From Mactra quadrangularis (Eukaryota; Mollusca; Bivalvia; Venerida; Mactridae): a DNA stretch of 64,000 nt. A model generated the notes under the pieces. The model did no database searches, had not been told where the DNA came from, and worked only from the letters and a program-made list of their open reading frames with translations. The stretch spans positions 17,258,232-17,322,231 of the forward strand of contig CM046299.1 of assembly GCA_025267735.1 (NCBI GenBank), in the 5' to 3' direction. Positions 45,201 to 60,200 of this stretch are shown one piece after another; within the stretch, counting starts at the first letter, position 1; the number at the start of each line of letters is the position of its first letter. The position numbers and the translations under genes are program-made.

Positions 45201-48200
45201 CTTTCATTAATACTCAGAAGTTTTCCATACGTTGTTGAGGAAACAAACTCGATGATGTTTTAAGCAAGTTATAAAACATGTTCCAAAAGGACATTAACAA
45301 TGTGGTATAAACTAAATTACTTAAAACATATTGTATTATCTATCAGGTACAAAGTGTTTTATTAAAATTCAGCGCGTCTTACGTGACACTGGCAGCTTAT
45401 AAGAAATAAGAGTTGTATAAAACAAGACGTTTATGTAAATACAATTCCTGAATCATACGCCAAGGTTGTGTAACCTAGTAGGATTGGTAAAATGTTAATA
45501 ACGTTTATTCATCTAAACAAAAATATACGCAATACCTTAAATAACTTTAATAACTTAAATATTGTTTGCTGTTTGATATGCTAAGTGAAGTTGTGAAATC
45601 AGTAAATTCTATATTTAAATACTAAAATTTGCGTGTTTTCTATAAACTATACTTAGTGGCTACAGAGTTTCATAACATATTTTAAATTGGTACAGTTCGT
45701 ACATGAAATTATTGATTTTGATCTATAACTTTCGTTCCTTTACATGACGAAATTTATGTATAGATTATTATTATGAAACGTTTATATTAATCATATAAGT
45801 ATTTTATCGATTCTGTATAATATTTCCCAAGTTTCCAGTAAGTCAGTAATTGGAAAAAAACTTTCTTTTGCCGTAAAATAAGTTCTCAAGTACATATTTT
45901 ATTTTTTTGATAACTATGAAATAACCGTTGCGTGACTGAATGCCTATATATTGTAGCGCTCACGCATAAGTTTTGAATAAATTTATGTAAATACTCATGG
46001 AAGGTTATTTTATAGATTAAATATATAATATCGAAATGGAAATTCAAACATGTTGTGAATTTCTAATCATTCTTATGGCAAGATGTATGCAAATATAGGC
46101 CTCTCGATATTACTGTTTTAACATGATACTTTACTTTATATTATTTATATTGTAAATACACTTTCCATATAGACCATTATATTTAATGTATTGTAAATAC
46201 TAGACTTCTCGTCTGTCCGGAATAAGTGCTGCTCAATCATAACAACCCTACTTCTATTACTTTGTCTTTAGTTTGATTGTAATGACGTCCGTGTAGCTCA
46301 TATGAAACACAACTGATTATAGGAAGCTATACTTGTCAAAGATTAAAGTTTTATTAATACGGCCTGTTATTAAAGAATATGGATGATCAATAAGAGCATC
46401 GTTTATTTGTTTTGATGAGTTTAATGGCACATTAGAAAAAAAATCGCATCGTACTCTACATGAAGTTAGAACTTTCCATACATATTATGTAGCAGTCACA
46501 CTGTGTAAAATAGTACTAAAATTTTACACATTACTAAAATTGAAAAATATCTATTTAATAACACAAGTTTGTATCAGATACCCCAATATTAACCTTATCT
46601 ATCCTATATCCACAAGAAATTCTGCGAAGTTTTCCTTAATGTTCACAAATTTTATCGTCTATGTCTTTTAAGTTTCCGCATTGTAAGTTGACATTTAATT
46701 CAGTAGATTTTAACTTGCTTCAAGATATTACTTTCACAGACAAAATGTTCAAAAGACATGAAAATTCTAGAAAATTTTAATGTTTTCAATTATGTACTGA
46801 AGATTTCCCTTGAGCTATAACCAATGTTATATATATTACACTTAAAACATGTCTGATCATTGTTGTTTAGATGTCTTTCATAACATCGTTTTACTGTAAG
46901 CAAATCATTTTTTTCTTATGTGTTTTCTTCTTGTTATTTGCCTCATACTTTTATTGATGAACAAAAAATGCCTAGGGAACATTCTAGCAACACGATTTTT
47001 CTGTCGAAAATTTGCCTTAAATGTTTGTTGATAGCATTAATGGTGTAAAACTAATACCTTTGACGGAAGGTTTTACTAATGTGCTAAAGAAATGGGAGTG
47101 AGTGGTTTAGATTATTGTTTGGGTTGATTGATCAGCTGCTTACCAAATACGAATACTTATTTGCAAATACGCTAGGACTAAACGCGGTAAATTACAATTT
47201 AATTTTTACTATGTATCAAAGGTCTTTAGAAATATACATTAATGTTAGTGCCAATTACAATATATCAACATGTAGCAAACATTCGATCGTTATGGTGGTG
47301 GGATGAACCTTCTGGCACTATTGATAGAGTTGAAGTTGATATCTCAAAAACGCAGCATAAAGTAACTAATATTGCTAATAGTAAAATTTTACAATACTTA
47401 CACATGTGGAGTAACAAGCGAGTAATAAAGATATCCGGCTTTCCCGTTTTCTTTGAAAAAATTCTTACTAAAAAGGGTTGAAAACTTTATTTGCAGTGAT
47501 TGTTTCTCTCCCTGAACAAATCACTTCTTCTATCATTTGATTTACATTGATTTTGTTTCTGTATTCGCCTGTTGTGATTTAATTTAACATATATGTTCTA
47601 AATTGCTCATAAAATGGATTTGATAAAGCAAAATCCCCACAAAGCCTTTATAACAATGACCACACTAGATTTGATATGTTATAAATGTACATGTATGTAG
47701 AAGATGAAAAATGTTTTGAATCAATAGGTCAATAGACGTATACTAATGAATAACAAAATATATACAATCTCATGACAGTTACATAATGCATGTTAATACA
47801 TATCATTTTGCCATCTAAGATAGATATTTGCATCGACCTGAAAAGACAGAACATTTAAGAACAACATGATCAATATACAATTATTATTAAATATCAAATT
47901 AGTATAAAAGTCATTGATGAATTAATGTGCATACGAAAAACATAAAGTAAAGTGGTTGAATACATTTGAAAGCCAATACATACCTCCTCCTAATGGCTGT
48001 TAAAACTTTTCCGACTATGTAGAAAAGTTATTTGTAAATGGACATAGCAATAAATGTACAATTTACTGGTGTAAGGGAAAATTTATATAGACATATCACG
48101 ATACGATATTATGTAAAGGTCAATGAAATAATAAATAGTCAACATGTCTTATCAGGCCATTATGAATGAAGATTTATGTAGCGATTTCTAATCATTCTAT

Positions 48201-51200
48201 TCTTGCTTATTTCATATTAGTAGTATGGAAAATTTGTCTATTGGCGTCATAAGCTAATACTAATGACACGAATGATATTAGCTCAGAAGTAATATAACTG
48301 AAGAAATGGCATGGTTTCCTTAACTTGTTGAAGCGTTTGAAACGATAGGAATTTAAGGATTTATAAATAAAGAATTGAAGGTTTTAATTTATCTAAGGTT
48401 GCATAATTATGATTGTTTTCTTTGAACAAAATATTTGTTGCGGGTTGGTTAATTTTGAGGCGGGTTGGTGAATTAAGAAGTTATTAAACAATAGCACCAT
48501 TTTATTCCAACAAACACTATGGCATTTCGTTGTGTATTTCGTGACTAAATACATAAAATAGTTATAATACAACTTGCCTTAGTAATTACCTGACCAATTC
48601 TTGTTTTTTCATATATTCAATTCCGCTAATTGTTCCATCTTCATCTTGTGCTGTACTTTTTAATTATACAACAAATATTTGTAGAAGAATAACATTACTA
48701 AGTTAGTGTTAGGTCATTGCAAGAGTGAATTAGGTCAGCCTGTATTCGTTTCTGTTTGCGACAAACAAGCGGACAATTACATGCACACATAATTGACCTT
48801 AATAGCGTAGAGGACATTCTCTCACGAACGTGTTTGATTTAAAACAAACCTCCCATTAATCGGATTGAGATACAAGACATCTTGCCAAAGGCGTTGATGG
48901 AATTTGTACAAGTTCTTTACCTAATTAGTTCCCGCTGTATTTATTAAACTAATGGATAAACGTACAAAAACAAGTAAGGCGTAATTACCAAGAACAGTTT
49001 AGTAAGGTGTTCATTACATTATTCATTGCTTTGTAATTGAAGTCTGATAAAGGTTTTTATTACGTCATTATGTAATATCCGATTTGGAAGATTTTGAATA
49101 GTGTTGTATGGTTTCACATTTTTTATTTCTCAACAATATGATTGCATGATACTATTTGTAAAAGAATATTTGAGTTTTTTAATAGACTTAACAAAAAAAT
49201 GTGTCTTAGTTTAAAGTCTGTTTTATTGCTTGTCATCGTCTAGGGGATATTTTTTTCTAATTATGTGACGAAATGGGACATTTGTTTCACTCTTAGATGA
49301 GCATGTTGAAAACTTTAACCACCACTTCGAATGTTTTTGTAATCATTACGATACATCTTAATTGGTCTTGGTATATGTCATTAACAGTAATTATGTAATT
49401 GACCGAACGATTTCTGTATTTTTTAAGTTTCTTTAATATCTTTAATGAAAGAAGGCATAATAATAGCGGTCATTACAAATAATGGAACGGATTATTTGAA
49501 ATTCTGACAGATTTAGTTCGTCTGTTCATTGAGAATTTTTCTGCATACTCTAAGATAGCTCTCTTATCTTGTAATAAAAGTCCTATAAATCCTGTCATTA
49601 CGTAGATAAGAAATTTCCGAGACAAAAAAGGCTTTCATTCGCCAAACAAACAAGAGTCTTGTGTGTTTATTGTCTTGTATTCTTGAAAAGTTTCCTTTTG
49701 TGTATCATATTATTGCTTATCTATATTTTCTACTTGAACAAACTCTTTTACCATCGGTTATTCAAATCTCTTATTTGTCAACATACATTTATAGTTTCTG
49801 GTATTTAAAATAGGTCCACAGTATTATAATCGTATAACCTTTGCGTGATCAAATGCAAATCAGATAAGCGCAGTTGTTTGAAATGACTTTCTCTAAATAT
49901 TTAAAACTATCGTATTTTCTATATGTAAACATCAGACCTACAGAGGCGTTGTAATTGGCGTGTGACGGAAATGTGTTTTACTTCATTTCTTATTTATGGA
50001 TTCTGTGGTAACTTGTATTAGACATTATTTTGTTTATGTAATGGAATAGTATGCATTCTGTTAATACGAGTCTATTCTGTTACATAACAGATTTAAATTA
50101 GCACACTCTTTCACTTGCTGCTGTTAACCAAAATGATATAGATAAAAAATGTGATTCTAATATAATCGCTATATTTGTTTGGTCTACTACCTAAACCATA
50201 TGAAATAACAAAACCGATTCTAGTATGTTTACGTAGATAATGATATTTCAAATTATGTCCTAGGGACATTTGTCTTAATATAATATACATATGTTAGACA
50301 TTCTGAGAAGTTATCGTCATTGTTAACCAATTGCCTTCGTCTATGTCTCAGAATTGTTCACGCTGTAAATTGTCATTTACTTCATTAGATTATTTTTGCT
50401 TCAAGATATCAGTTTAACAGACAAAATGTGCAAAAGATCTAAAATTTCTAGATAATTTTAATGTTTTCAATTAAGTTCTGAAGATTTCCCTGGAGTTACA
50501 AATGCTGTTATATATTTCACACTCAGAACAAACATTTCTGGTTTTTTGTTGATTAGATGTCTTATATAAACAAACTTAAACAGTAAACCGTGTTGCTTCT
50601 GATCAGCGTTTCTTTCTTCTTTCTTTTTGCTACATTATGATTGAAGACAGCAAGCAGCCTACGCACATTATGTAAACGTTTGTTTTGTTCGTCTTCCTGT
50701 CTGTTTTACATCTTGAATGTTTATGTTTTATGACATTAGACTCACTTTTAACACATGTGTGATAGAGTGCTGAGAACTTTAGATCACAATGTGCCACATG
50801 TATTCAGCTGCGATCTAAATATATTTATTTTTATTTAACTTCATTAATCATCACTTAGTACAATATAGTTATTTACGGCAGCGCAAAAACTCTTCAAAAT
50901 ATAATATTATCGGCGTCTGCTGGAATATAACTAGCGGTTCTTTTTATTACATTATGTTTTATTTCTTGTGACATAATGTAATCTATTATAAAGATATCAT
51001 AAACATGATCTGTTATGCGAAATGAAGTAATAGCATGATTGAAATCAGTGATCTCCTTTCACGATGCCTTATGGTTTGACTAAGGTTTGCCCTTCAGATT
51101 GAGTTTCTGTGTGTTTAAAGATAGACGTATATTGTATTCAACGTTGCAAACCATTTTTGCCCAATGTATCTTAAGCTTTTGGAACAATCAAAATTCAATA

Positions 51201-54200
51201 TCTCCTTAAATAAAACATTTCTATACCCACCTTTATTTGTGTTAATTTCTGTGCAAATTTGGCTTAAAATGTATGTGCAAGTGGCTAAGCCAACGTCTCA
51301 TCCCTGTTGAAGTTATGTATGATAATGACTACAAATGTTATGTCTTTTTATATAATGGCTCTTCTTTATGGCCATTACGACGTCTCTTGACTAGGAATGG
51401 AAAGTTCTAAGTAAATGGGCATATCAATAAATGTGCATTTTTCTGATGTAAGGGAAAATTTATACTGATATATCACGACAAAACGTAGCCATTAATGAAA
51501 TAATAAACATACGACTTGTCTAAGATAACCATTATAAAAATATTTATGTAACGATTTCTAACCATGTCACTCTCTTTTTATTCACATTGGAAATATGGAA
51601 AAAGGTGTCGATTGACGTCATGAGCTTATGCTTATGACACATAGCACATCAAAACAGCAGGCTATTATGGAAGAGAGTTTCTTGAACTTGTTGTATCGGT
51701 TCCAGAGTTATTTATGTCTTTCGATGTAATAGACGTATGATTTGTAGGTGTATGTGCTTGTGTTAAATTGACAATTTATGCAGCAAACGAGTGATCTTAC
51801 TTTATTATTCAGTTTTATGTTCTTGGAAAAGTGACCGCATACATTGATTTCTTATATTATTAGCTTTGTCTTAGTGTCTGACTCATTCCGACCCAAACAA
51901 TGCTTACTTGCCTTGCAAGACGTATGTTGTTTATTTTAGGATTCTTTAATTGATGCAAGTGTCGTGTCACTTTCCATTTGATGAATATCCTACTAGTACT
52001 CCAACATTTGAGAAACTATCAAACAGCTCGTTTTAAGTATAAATGGGATTTTTACTTTTTTGTCAATTAGGTCAAACCACTTTTCTACGTTTATTTCAAT
52101 CAAATATACGATCAATCAAATTGCCTTCATTAACCGCTCTTATTTCGATAGAGAGAACCACGTTTTACATAAAACAATTTCCCATAAATATGATAAATTT
52201 ACAAGACATTTTCCCCAAGGCGATGATAGAATTTAAAGAGGATATTTGCTTCATATTATTCTCAATGTATTCATTAAGCTAATGAGTTAACCCACTTAAC
52301 AAGTTAAGCGTTATCATTATCAAGAACCGTTTTTACATAAGCTGTTATTTTGTAATTAATCTTCTTCTTATTAATTAGGTATTCCTGATAACACGTTGTG
52401 TAAAAGAAACCTATTAAGATATTTTAATTACGTTAACAAGAAAGTATCCGATCAGGAATCATCTGAAAAATGTTGCATTGTTTGATATTTTTGTTCCTTT
52501 GAACTTTGATTTAGATGTTGTTTTGTTCAATAGGGAAACTTGTTTTACCACGACTTCGAATACTCCAATCGACAGAGCTTATTTACTAGTGCTTAAATCA
52601 ATCCGAGTTAACTTTACTTCGCTCAATAGTAGTAATAATATGTTCTTGTGAAGTATCATTTCACCTATTAGGTTTATTGACAATGGTTATCAATGCGTTT
52701 TTAGATACAATGTCAATACTTAAGACATAAACAAAACAAAGTTGTAAATTTTATTGAATAGTAAAACGTAAAGCGAAGCGTAAAACAAACTTATGGCTGA
52801 CGCATTTGAAATATTCTACTCACGAACAAGCCTTGTACATCAGTGTTGTAGCAGACGATTAAAACAGACTTTTTATCAGTTATTGTAGTAATACATCATC
52901 TTCCATAGTGATTACAGTATTGACAGAATGACGTCATCGATGACGTATATACTCTTCATTCTGTTTGAACATCATCATTCTAAATTGAATTCGTCTGAAT
53001 GATTTCCTCAAACGTTTGATGAACTAGATGACGTAGACGTTTGATTGTAAATCCATAGTACTCCTTATTGACCATGATTTGTTAAGTGCTCGTTTGTATT
53101 ATAGAGGTCAAAGCTCTTAGTAAAGATGTAAACAGATTTATAGTTCTGATAATTAGTTTGCAAACATCAATTCGTCATTTTATGAAAACGCCGTTAGAAT
53201 ATCAGTAAGACTACATTTGTATTTGTTTTGTTGAGTTATGTTTGATTGATTGGCATGATGCAACTGAGCTTAGGGTATTAATAATCGTAATATTTATCTG
53301 GAGTGACATTAAAACCTGAATTATTATAAAACAGTCAATATTAATGTCTCATTTTATTGAGCCTGAGGAAATTATTAGTTAAAACTTCTGACCGTTTTAT
53401 TCCCTTAGCTTGCAAAAATACAGACGCGTCAGTATTACCTCTCAGAAATGACTTGTGCATCATTAGTTTTAGATGCAATGTTTGTGGTGAGTGTTATGGG
53501 GAATTTAAAGAAATTTAATAGGCTAGATAGGTTTATTTAAGCAGACTGCTATATATTGCTCAGCAATCAAAGTAGCGATTATGCAAATACAAACTGAGCA
53601 TAGAACATGGCTGTGAAGGTTCTTGAATCAATTTGATCACTCAGTTTATTCTAATTTAAATCGACAAATAGTCATTCGTAAGTTTTTGCGGCTTGCAAAT
53701 TTGTAAAACTGTTATTGTCACGCTTTCAGAGTTTCTAGCAATAATTTAGTCACACATACACACGCACCCCGTCCATCGGTCATGGATTCCTTAGATTCGT
53801 ACAAATCCATATATATTCACTTTAATCAATTGTTTACTATTGTCTATGCCAATATTTACGATGACCACTAATGCATACAGATTACTACTCAGGTGTCTTG
53901 TTAGTTCTTAGTTTGTCAGTTTTGTTAGCTTTGAAAGTATTTAGTTAATGATCATTTGTTCAGTATTGTTTATAATTTGCCTGGCGATACTAAGAAGGGC
54001 AAAGGTTATGTCAAACTTGATCTAATTCATGCACTCTTTAGTCAATACAATACCATGATAATAACAATACCACTTCAAATAAAATGAATACTGATTCAAA
54101 AGAATGTTTATGTCTCTCTAGCTTCAATGAATAACTTCTGCTAATTGTTCGAGATGATGAACTTTATCAGAATTGAGTTTAAACCCCAGATGTGATTTCA

Positions 54201-57200
54201 TACTGTTATTAGTGTATCAACGGTATAGGAAAATAATGTCAAATGCCATGTAATACTTATCATAACAATTGATGGTGAAAACAATAAATAAAGTACCGAA
54301 TGACGTTACTATGGCAACCAAACCCAGTTTATATAAATACAATGTATAATAAAACACAATCTATATTGATGTGCTGCACTCCAAAAGTATTAATGTATTG
54401 TACACAGACAAAATGAGACAATAAAGTGACTGATTGTTATGATCAACACATTGTAGATATTAATTGAGTCATAAATTAGTGATTAGATTTGTATTGTACC
54501 TTAAGGTAAATATATATGTTTATGAATAGAATATATGATATAGATTATTTGCTATCCATGTATATGTCCTAGTTCGTTTTTGAAAGATAACATGCAACAA
54601 TGTTTAAATAAATTATCATTTAGTTTTGCATTTAGTTATCCTGCGCGATATGACCATTTGTGTTGGTGCGCCTTAAAATCTAATCAAACAAACAGACTTT
54701 AGTTATCTAAAGCGACCTATTACTAAGGCTTGTTGACCTATTAATTTAAAATGTATCGTCGCCTTTTATCTTGCTATAAAGGTTTGTCCTGACATGGTAA
54801 GTAATCAGTTTGCCGGAAGTGCAATGTAGTAACCTCGTATATCAAAGGTAATCAATGTTACAGCTTTTCAAAGAGTGTATTGTTTCTTAGTAACCGCTTC
54901 TACAGAAAAAACAATCAACTCGCGCTCGTGATTAAGGAAACATTTAACGATTACGTCAAATCTTTCCTATAGCTTTATGTCATTGGGTAATACATTATAA
55001 AATTGTTTATGAACACATCATTGTGATGGTACCGTCGAGTGTTGATTAGTTGGTTTGAGGTTTTGAAGGTCAGTTCGCTCCATAATGTTGCGATATGTAC
55101 ACAGTGGCGTTAACATGGCCTCTGTTTTAATACTAACTAATTAATAAGCTTCTGATAAGAAGGTATTAGCGCGCAGTGAAGACTCACTGGTCGAACTATA
55201 TAACATTACATGAGAAATTGTTGAAAAGAATGTTGGCTTTTGTATAAGCCAGTGAATAATATAAACGTACGGAAAACGAAATAATTAGGTTTAATCACTT
55301 TTTGAGGACTTAGCTAAATCCAGAAGTCGAACAATGGCGAAAGAAATCGAGTATTGCCGATCGAACTGATCATTGTTTATTGCATTGCAGGCACTAATTT
55401 ATCTTTGTCACAATTAATTGAACAAGTTTACAAATTGTCATTCTATTGTCATCTACTGTCAATGAACATTGATACAAATGATGTCACGTGATGTCACGTG
55501 CCTCAAAATCAATATTTATGAAGTATCATATAAAATATTGATATCATTGTAAATATTGGAACAATCAGTGCAAACAATTACTCAGATACCTTGCAGTTCT
55601 TAACAAAGGAAAATAAACGACTTCTCAATAAAGTACTGTAAACATATGCTAGCCACTTACTGTCATGTAACCAGAAGCACTTTTTATAAAGGCGAACTTA
55701 CCACGTGACCAAAAGTAATCTAAGTAAAAAAGCGCCTTTATTTAAATATTAATCGAAAGTATTAAATTAACTTTTAAAATCGACCTGAAACAGAAATGGT
55801 TCTTTAGAGAAAATTGTTATTTTTCTACGAACATGACAAGCAGCTGTGTTGTTAACAAATATTGACTTTCGTCTTGGAACATACAATAGTTGGAGCAAAT
55901 TGTTCTCCGAGTTTGTGTTTGTCCATACATAAAACTTTAAATTATACGTAATAATTGGTTGTAAAAATCCAACATCTCGCGGAAATCTTTAAACGTCGAT
56001 GTTTCAAAACCACAACGAATACACGAAATCCATAGCGCCTTTTTGTTCACTTTTTAGTTTTGATTTGCTGCATTTATATAAAGTGTATAATATAAGTGGA
56101 ATGCTTAAAATCCGATGCGTATGAGATAAGTGTACGATGAGGAAATAAACCAATCTAGTGTGATTTACAAATGAGACATTTACTTTTATTTTTTTTCTGG
56201 ACAAACTTTTGTATAAATAAGTCCTCTTAGCGAAAGTATACGATTACAATTTCAAAGTCGCATTTCTACCAGTCTACTCGGAGAGCGCAGCCAATTCCGC
56301 TCTGCTGAATTATTGTCTAATGCATCGCACAAAATACTGAATAGATTTGGCGACTAACGATGTCGCTTCCATAAATAACTACTAATGACAAAATACACAG
56401 GAGGATTGGAAACGCGATGTAAATATAACAAAAAAAAAAACCCTGGAAATTCTCAATAAATATTTGCTTGGTGCAAATAAACCTATTCTTTGTAGTCACT
56501 CATTCTGTTCAACAATACATATGTCGTAAACAGTTGGTGACTCTAGAAATACATGAATGCCACCAATGAAGATATTATTCATTAACAGTAGACTTGAAAA
56601 CTGTTTTACAACCATGAAGTTATCTAAGTATACCTTGTTTTCGAGACACAATTAACAGTTCAAACCCTTCTGCTTTATAAATATAAGTTCGATCATTTTT
56701 CATTTCTTTAAAGAAGTGGGTTGATGTTATAAGAGCACACTATATTCATGTACACGTTAATTTTAATTTACCTGATCCACGATAGTTTTTGAGCTTAATA
56801 ATGTAATTCGGAGTAAGTTTTTTCTATTATGTAATATCACCATGAACATACTGTGATCAAAACTATTGTTTCAAGTATTGACAACGAAATCTACTTTCGG
56901 TTTCGATCTGCTTTCACTTTAAAATGCAATTATAGATAACATTTACATAGTTAAGCAATATTTGCATTGATCAAAAAATTGTTCATTACAGGCGTTTGAT
57001 ATTGAGAAATGGCTATTTTCTTTGCTGTCCAAAACCGTGTTACTTTTGATAAAGGGGCTTTAAGTATTCCGTAACTTCGTCTATACGTGACCGCTTTTTG
57101 TAGTACATCGTATATGGACATTGCTATTACCACAGAAATGAAAATCAAAGCGCTGAAGGCACTGAATTTGTTCGGGTTTGAGAAGTGCAATTCAATTTCC

Positions 57201-60200
57201 GACTCCAACAAAACATTCGTTCACAAAGAACAGTTCAGTGATATTAGTTTGATAGGTAGGCCAGCACTGTTCCGTTTCAAAACACTTTATATAATCGACA
57301 TATATATACAACAGGCGGACAGGCGAACTCACTACTGATTTTTTCACACAATCACCGCAAGTCAAAGGGGTCATTCTTAAAACAATTCAATAACTGCCGC
57401 TTAGAAGCTATCATTCATGCACATTTATTCTACTGCATCTGTATGTAAAATAAATGAAGTCCTCTATTCATTCAAAATCATTTACTACGATCTTTAAACT
57501 TTTCCTATAGAACCATTCTATTACATAAGATGATGTAACATATCTACTGACAACTGGCACAAACGACAGGTCGTGACTGGATAGTTGATACCATTCTATT
57601 ACATAATGCGACGTAAGGATCTCTACTGAGACGCTTAACTCATAAGCACAGATGTATTTCAAGAATTATTGCGCCTGTCACAGCAGACGATCATTTTGAA
57701 TTGCTCTATACATATATACTGAGGGACTACTTCTGGATTTTGCACACTTTCAAAATCGGAGAGGGTCTGAATTATGGTACATATATTTGTTCAGGACTGA
57801 CGTCCCGAACAAATAAAAATGAATCGTGACCGCCAATATGTCGTAAACTAATCTAATATCAACTCCGATTTGTCTAAGTTTTATCTAAGTAACTAGATCA
57901 ATTAAATATTCCTGGAAGAATTATTGAATGGGAAATAATCATAGTGTAAAAACCCTATGGGAATTCGGATAGAACAATTTCGGATAATTATTATTCATTT
58001 AGTCTGGAAAGCATTATCTCAATATTGTTTGATGTGGATTTTCATAAGATTAAGTCTTTTGTAATCCAGAAAGGTTTTGAGTAATCTTAAACATTGATCA
58101 GAGAATATATATTAACATTTAAAAGGATCAAAAGATTCAAATACACAAATGAATAAAGTACTTTGGAAACAATTTTCACAATCTTGATAAAAGGCGCCAT
58201 TTAGCTATCAATAGACATTGTTGATTCAAATAAAAAAGTGATTTAATAAAACAGAACAGAACCGTATTAATTGCATACTGTTTCTATTATATTTAAAGCT
58301 AAGCAAACCAATGGCATTATATATAGATAGAATTACTTGTTGTTATGAGTACAGTTCACAGGGTGTACTTGTAACACGTGACCAAATGATGCAGTTCGAA
58401 TAAACAGTAGCCTGTTCAATTACCCTAAACGTTCCAAAACGTTCCGTAACGATACATTAATATATAAAATGTAAACAAATATACAATCGTTTAGGCAATG
58501 AGTGATATTTCGTTTTCAATCCATAAATTTTTGAAACATCACTCATTGCCTTAACGATCGCATATTTGTTTATTAGATTAGATTATTCGCAGCTAATGGC
58601 CGAGGAGTTCCGAATGTATCGTTACGGAACGCTTTGGAACGTTTATGGTAATTGAACAGGCTACAGGTTAAACAAAGTACTTTAATTGATAAAGTCATGT
58701 CGGCAAGTAACTCATTGAATGAATTGCATTTCTTTTCTTCTTATCTTCATTACTTTTTAACCAGCTTTAGAATGTACAATAACCCCTCTGAATAGATCAG
58801 TGGAGTTATTGTATGCGCTACTGACAGTTGAAAAAAAATTAACAATTATTATAATGTGCATTCTTCTTTTGCGACAATGGAATGCAAATCTAGCGCCCAT
58901 TTTACTTTTTGAATAAAAAGCTCAACAGTGCATCTAATTTACATTTTTTAAATAAATTCCCGTATCATGCTGACGACTTATTGCAACAAATTACGGGCTT
59001 AGCGCAAAACAGTCGTAACTCAATATAAAAAAGGTGCGTAACGGCCGTTTTGGCCTAAGCCTGCAAAATGTTTAATACTGATAGCATGTTAAATTAATTA
59101 AATTTGTGTTGTTTTTAATTAATCTGAGACTGCAGATGTCACGTTGCTTCCATGAATTTTTTCTAAACCCGGATGCGAGTGATTACTTTACACGGAAGGG
59201 CAAAACTATTAACATTGTCATGATACAAGTTGCTCTGCGCCACAGCGAGATTAACAAGGCATTTTATTTATGCCTCTTCAAATATAAAACAATGTTTAAA
59301 CATAAATTATCACATAAAAAAATTAATTCCAATATTTAGGATCGGTATTGTTTGAAGTCACTATTTCTGTTTACCAATGGAGTTTAATTAGTTAGAACCA
59401 TGTTGTATTTATAAACATAAAATGTTTGTTAAACCTTTCCGAGTTGTTATTTTTGTAACAGTTTTGATGGCTCAGTTGGTTTCGTGTCTGACTGCTCATC
59501 CTGAGGTCGTTGATTCCATCGATTTGCGGTACCTTCACACTTTAGTGGAATTCAGTCATGAACAAACAACTAATGTATTTTTCCACCCACTTCTGTTGTG
59601 ACAGCCACTGGCTTATGTATATGCTTAATACTAAATACAAAGCCCCTGACCATAGATCAGACAGGCGCGTAGCTACCAGTACGCAGAGTACGCAGCTGCA
59701 TACACATTGGCCCATAAAATCGTAAAAAAACAACAACGCCAAAATGCAATAAAAACTTAGGCCTGGGAGGGGTAGGAGTGAGTGAAACAAAACTGCTCGT
59801 TATCAATGGGAGTCGAGTTGCATTTTGGGAGTCGAGTTTACGGTTTAAATTCGTTGTTTGTATATGACTCTAGTCTATATAATTCTTAAAACGCTGGTTG
59901 GAATTGGATGATAATTGGTACAAATGTTGTCTTCCTATATATGTGCCCGGAATGAAATATACAAACTCTTTTTAAAACGCTCCTGAGATGATCTACATAA
60001 AAACAAATTCGGAGGGGTGGGGCATGCCCTTGACCCCCTAGGATTTTGCGTACACATTAAAAAGCCCTTGCTACGCCACTGTGTCAAGAAACAATGAGTA
60101 CAATGGCCAATATACGTCGTACGACTGAAAAAGCACCATGAAATCGATCGGTCTTGTCCAAAACATGTTTTAAGGTCTCGGACATTTCTGAGAAGTTACG

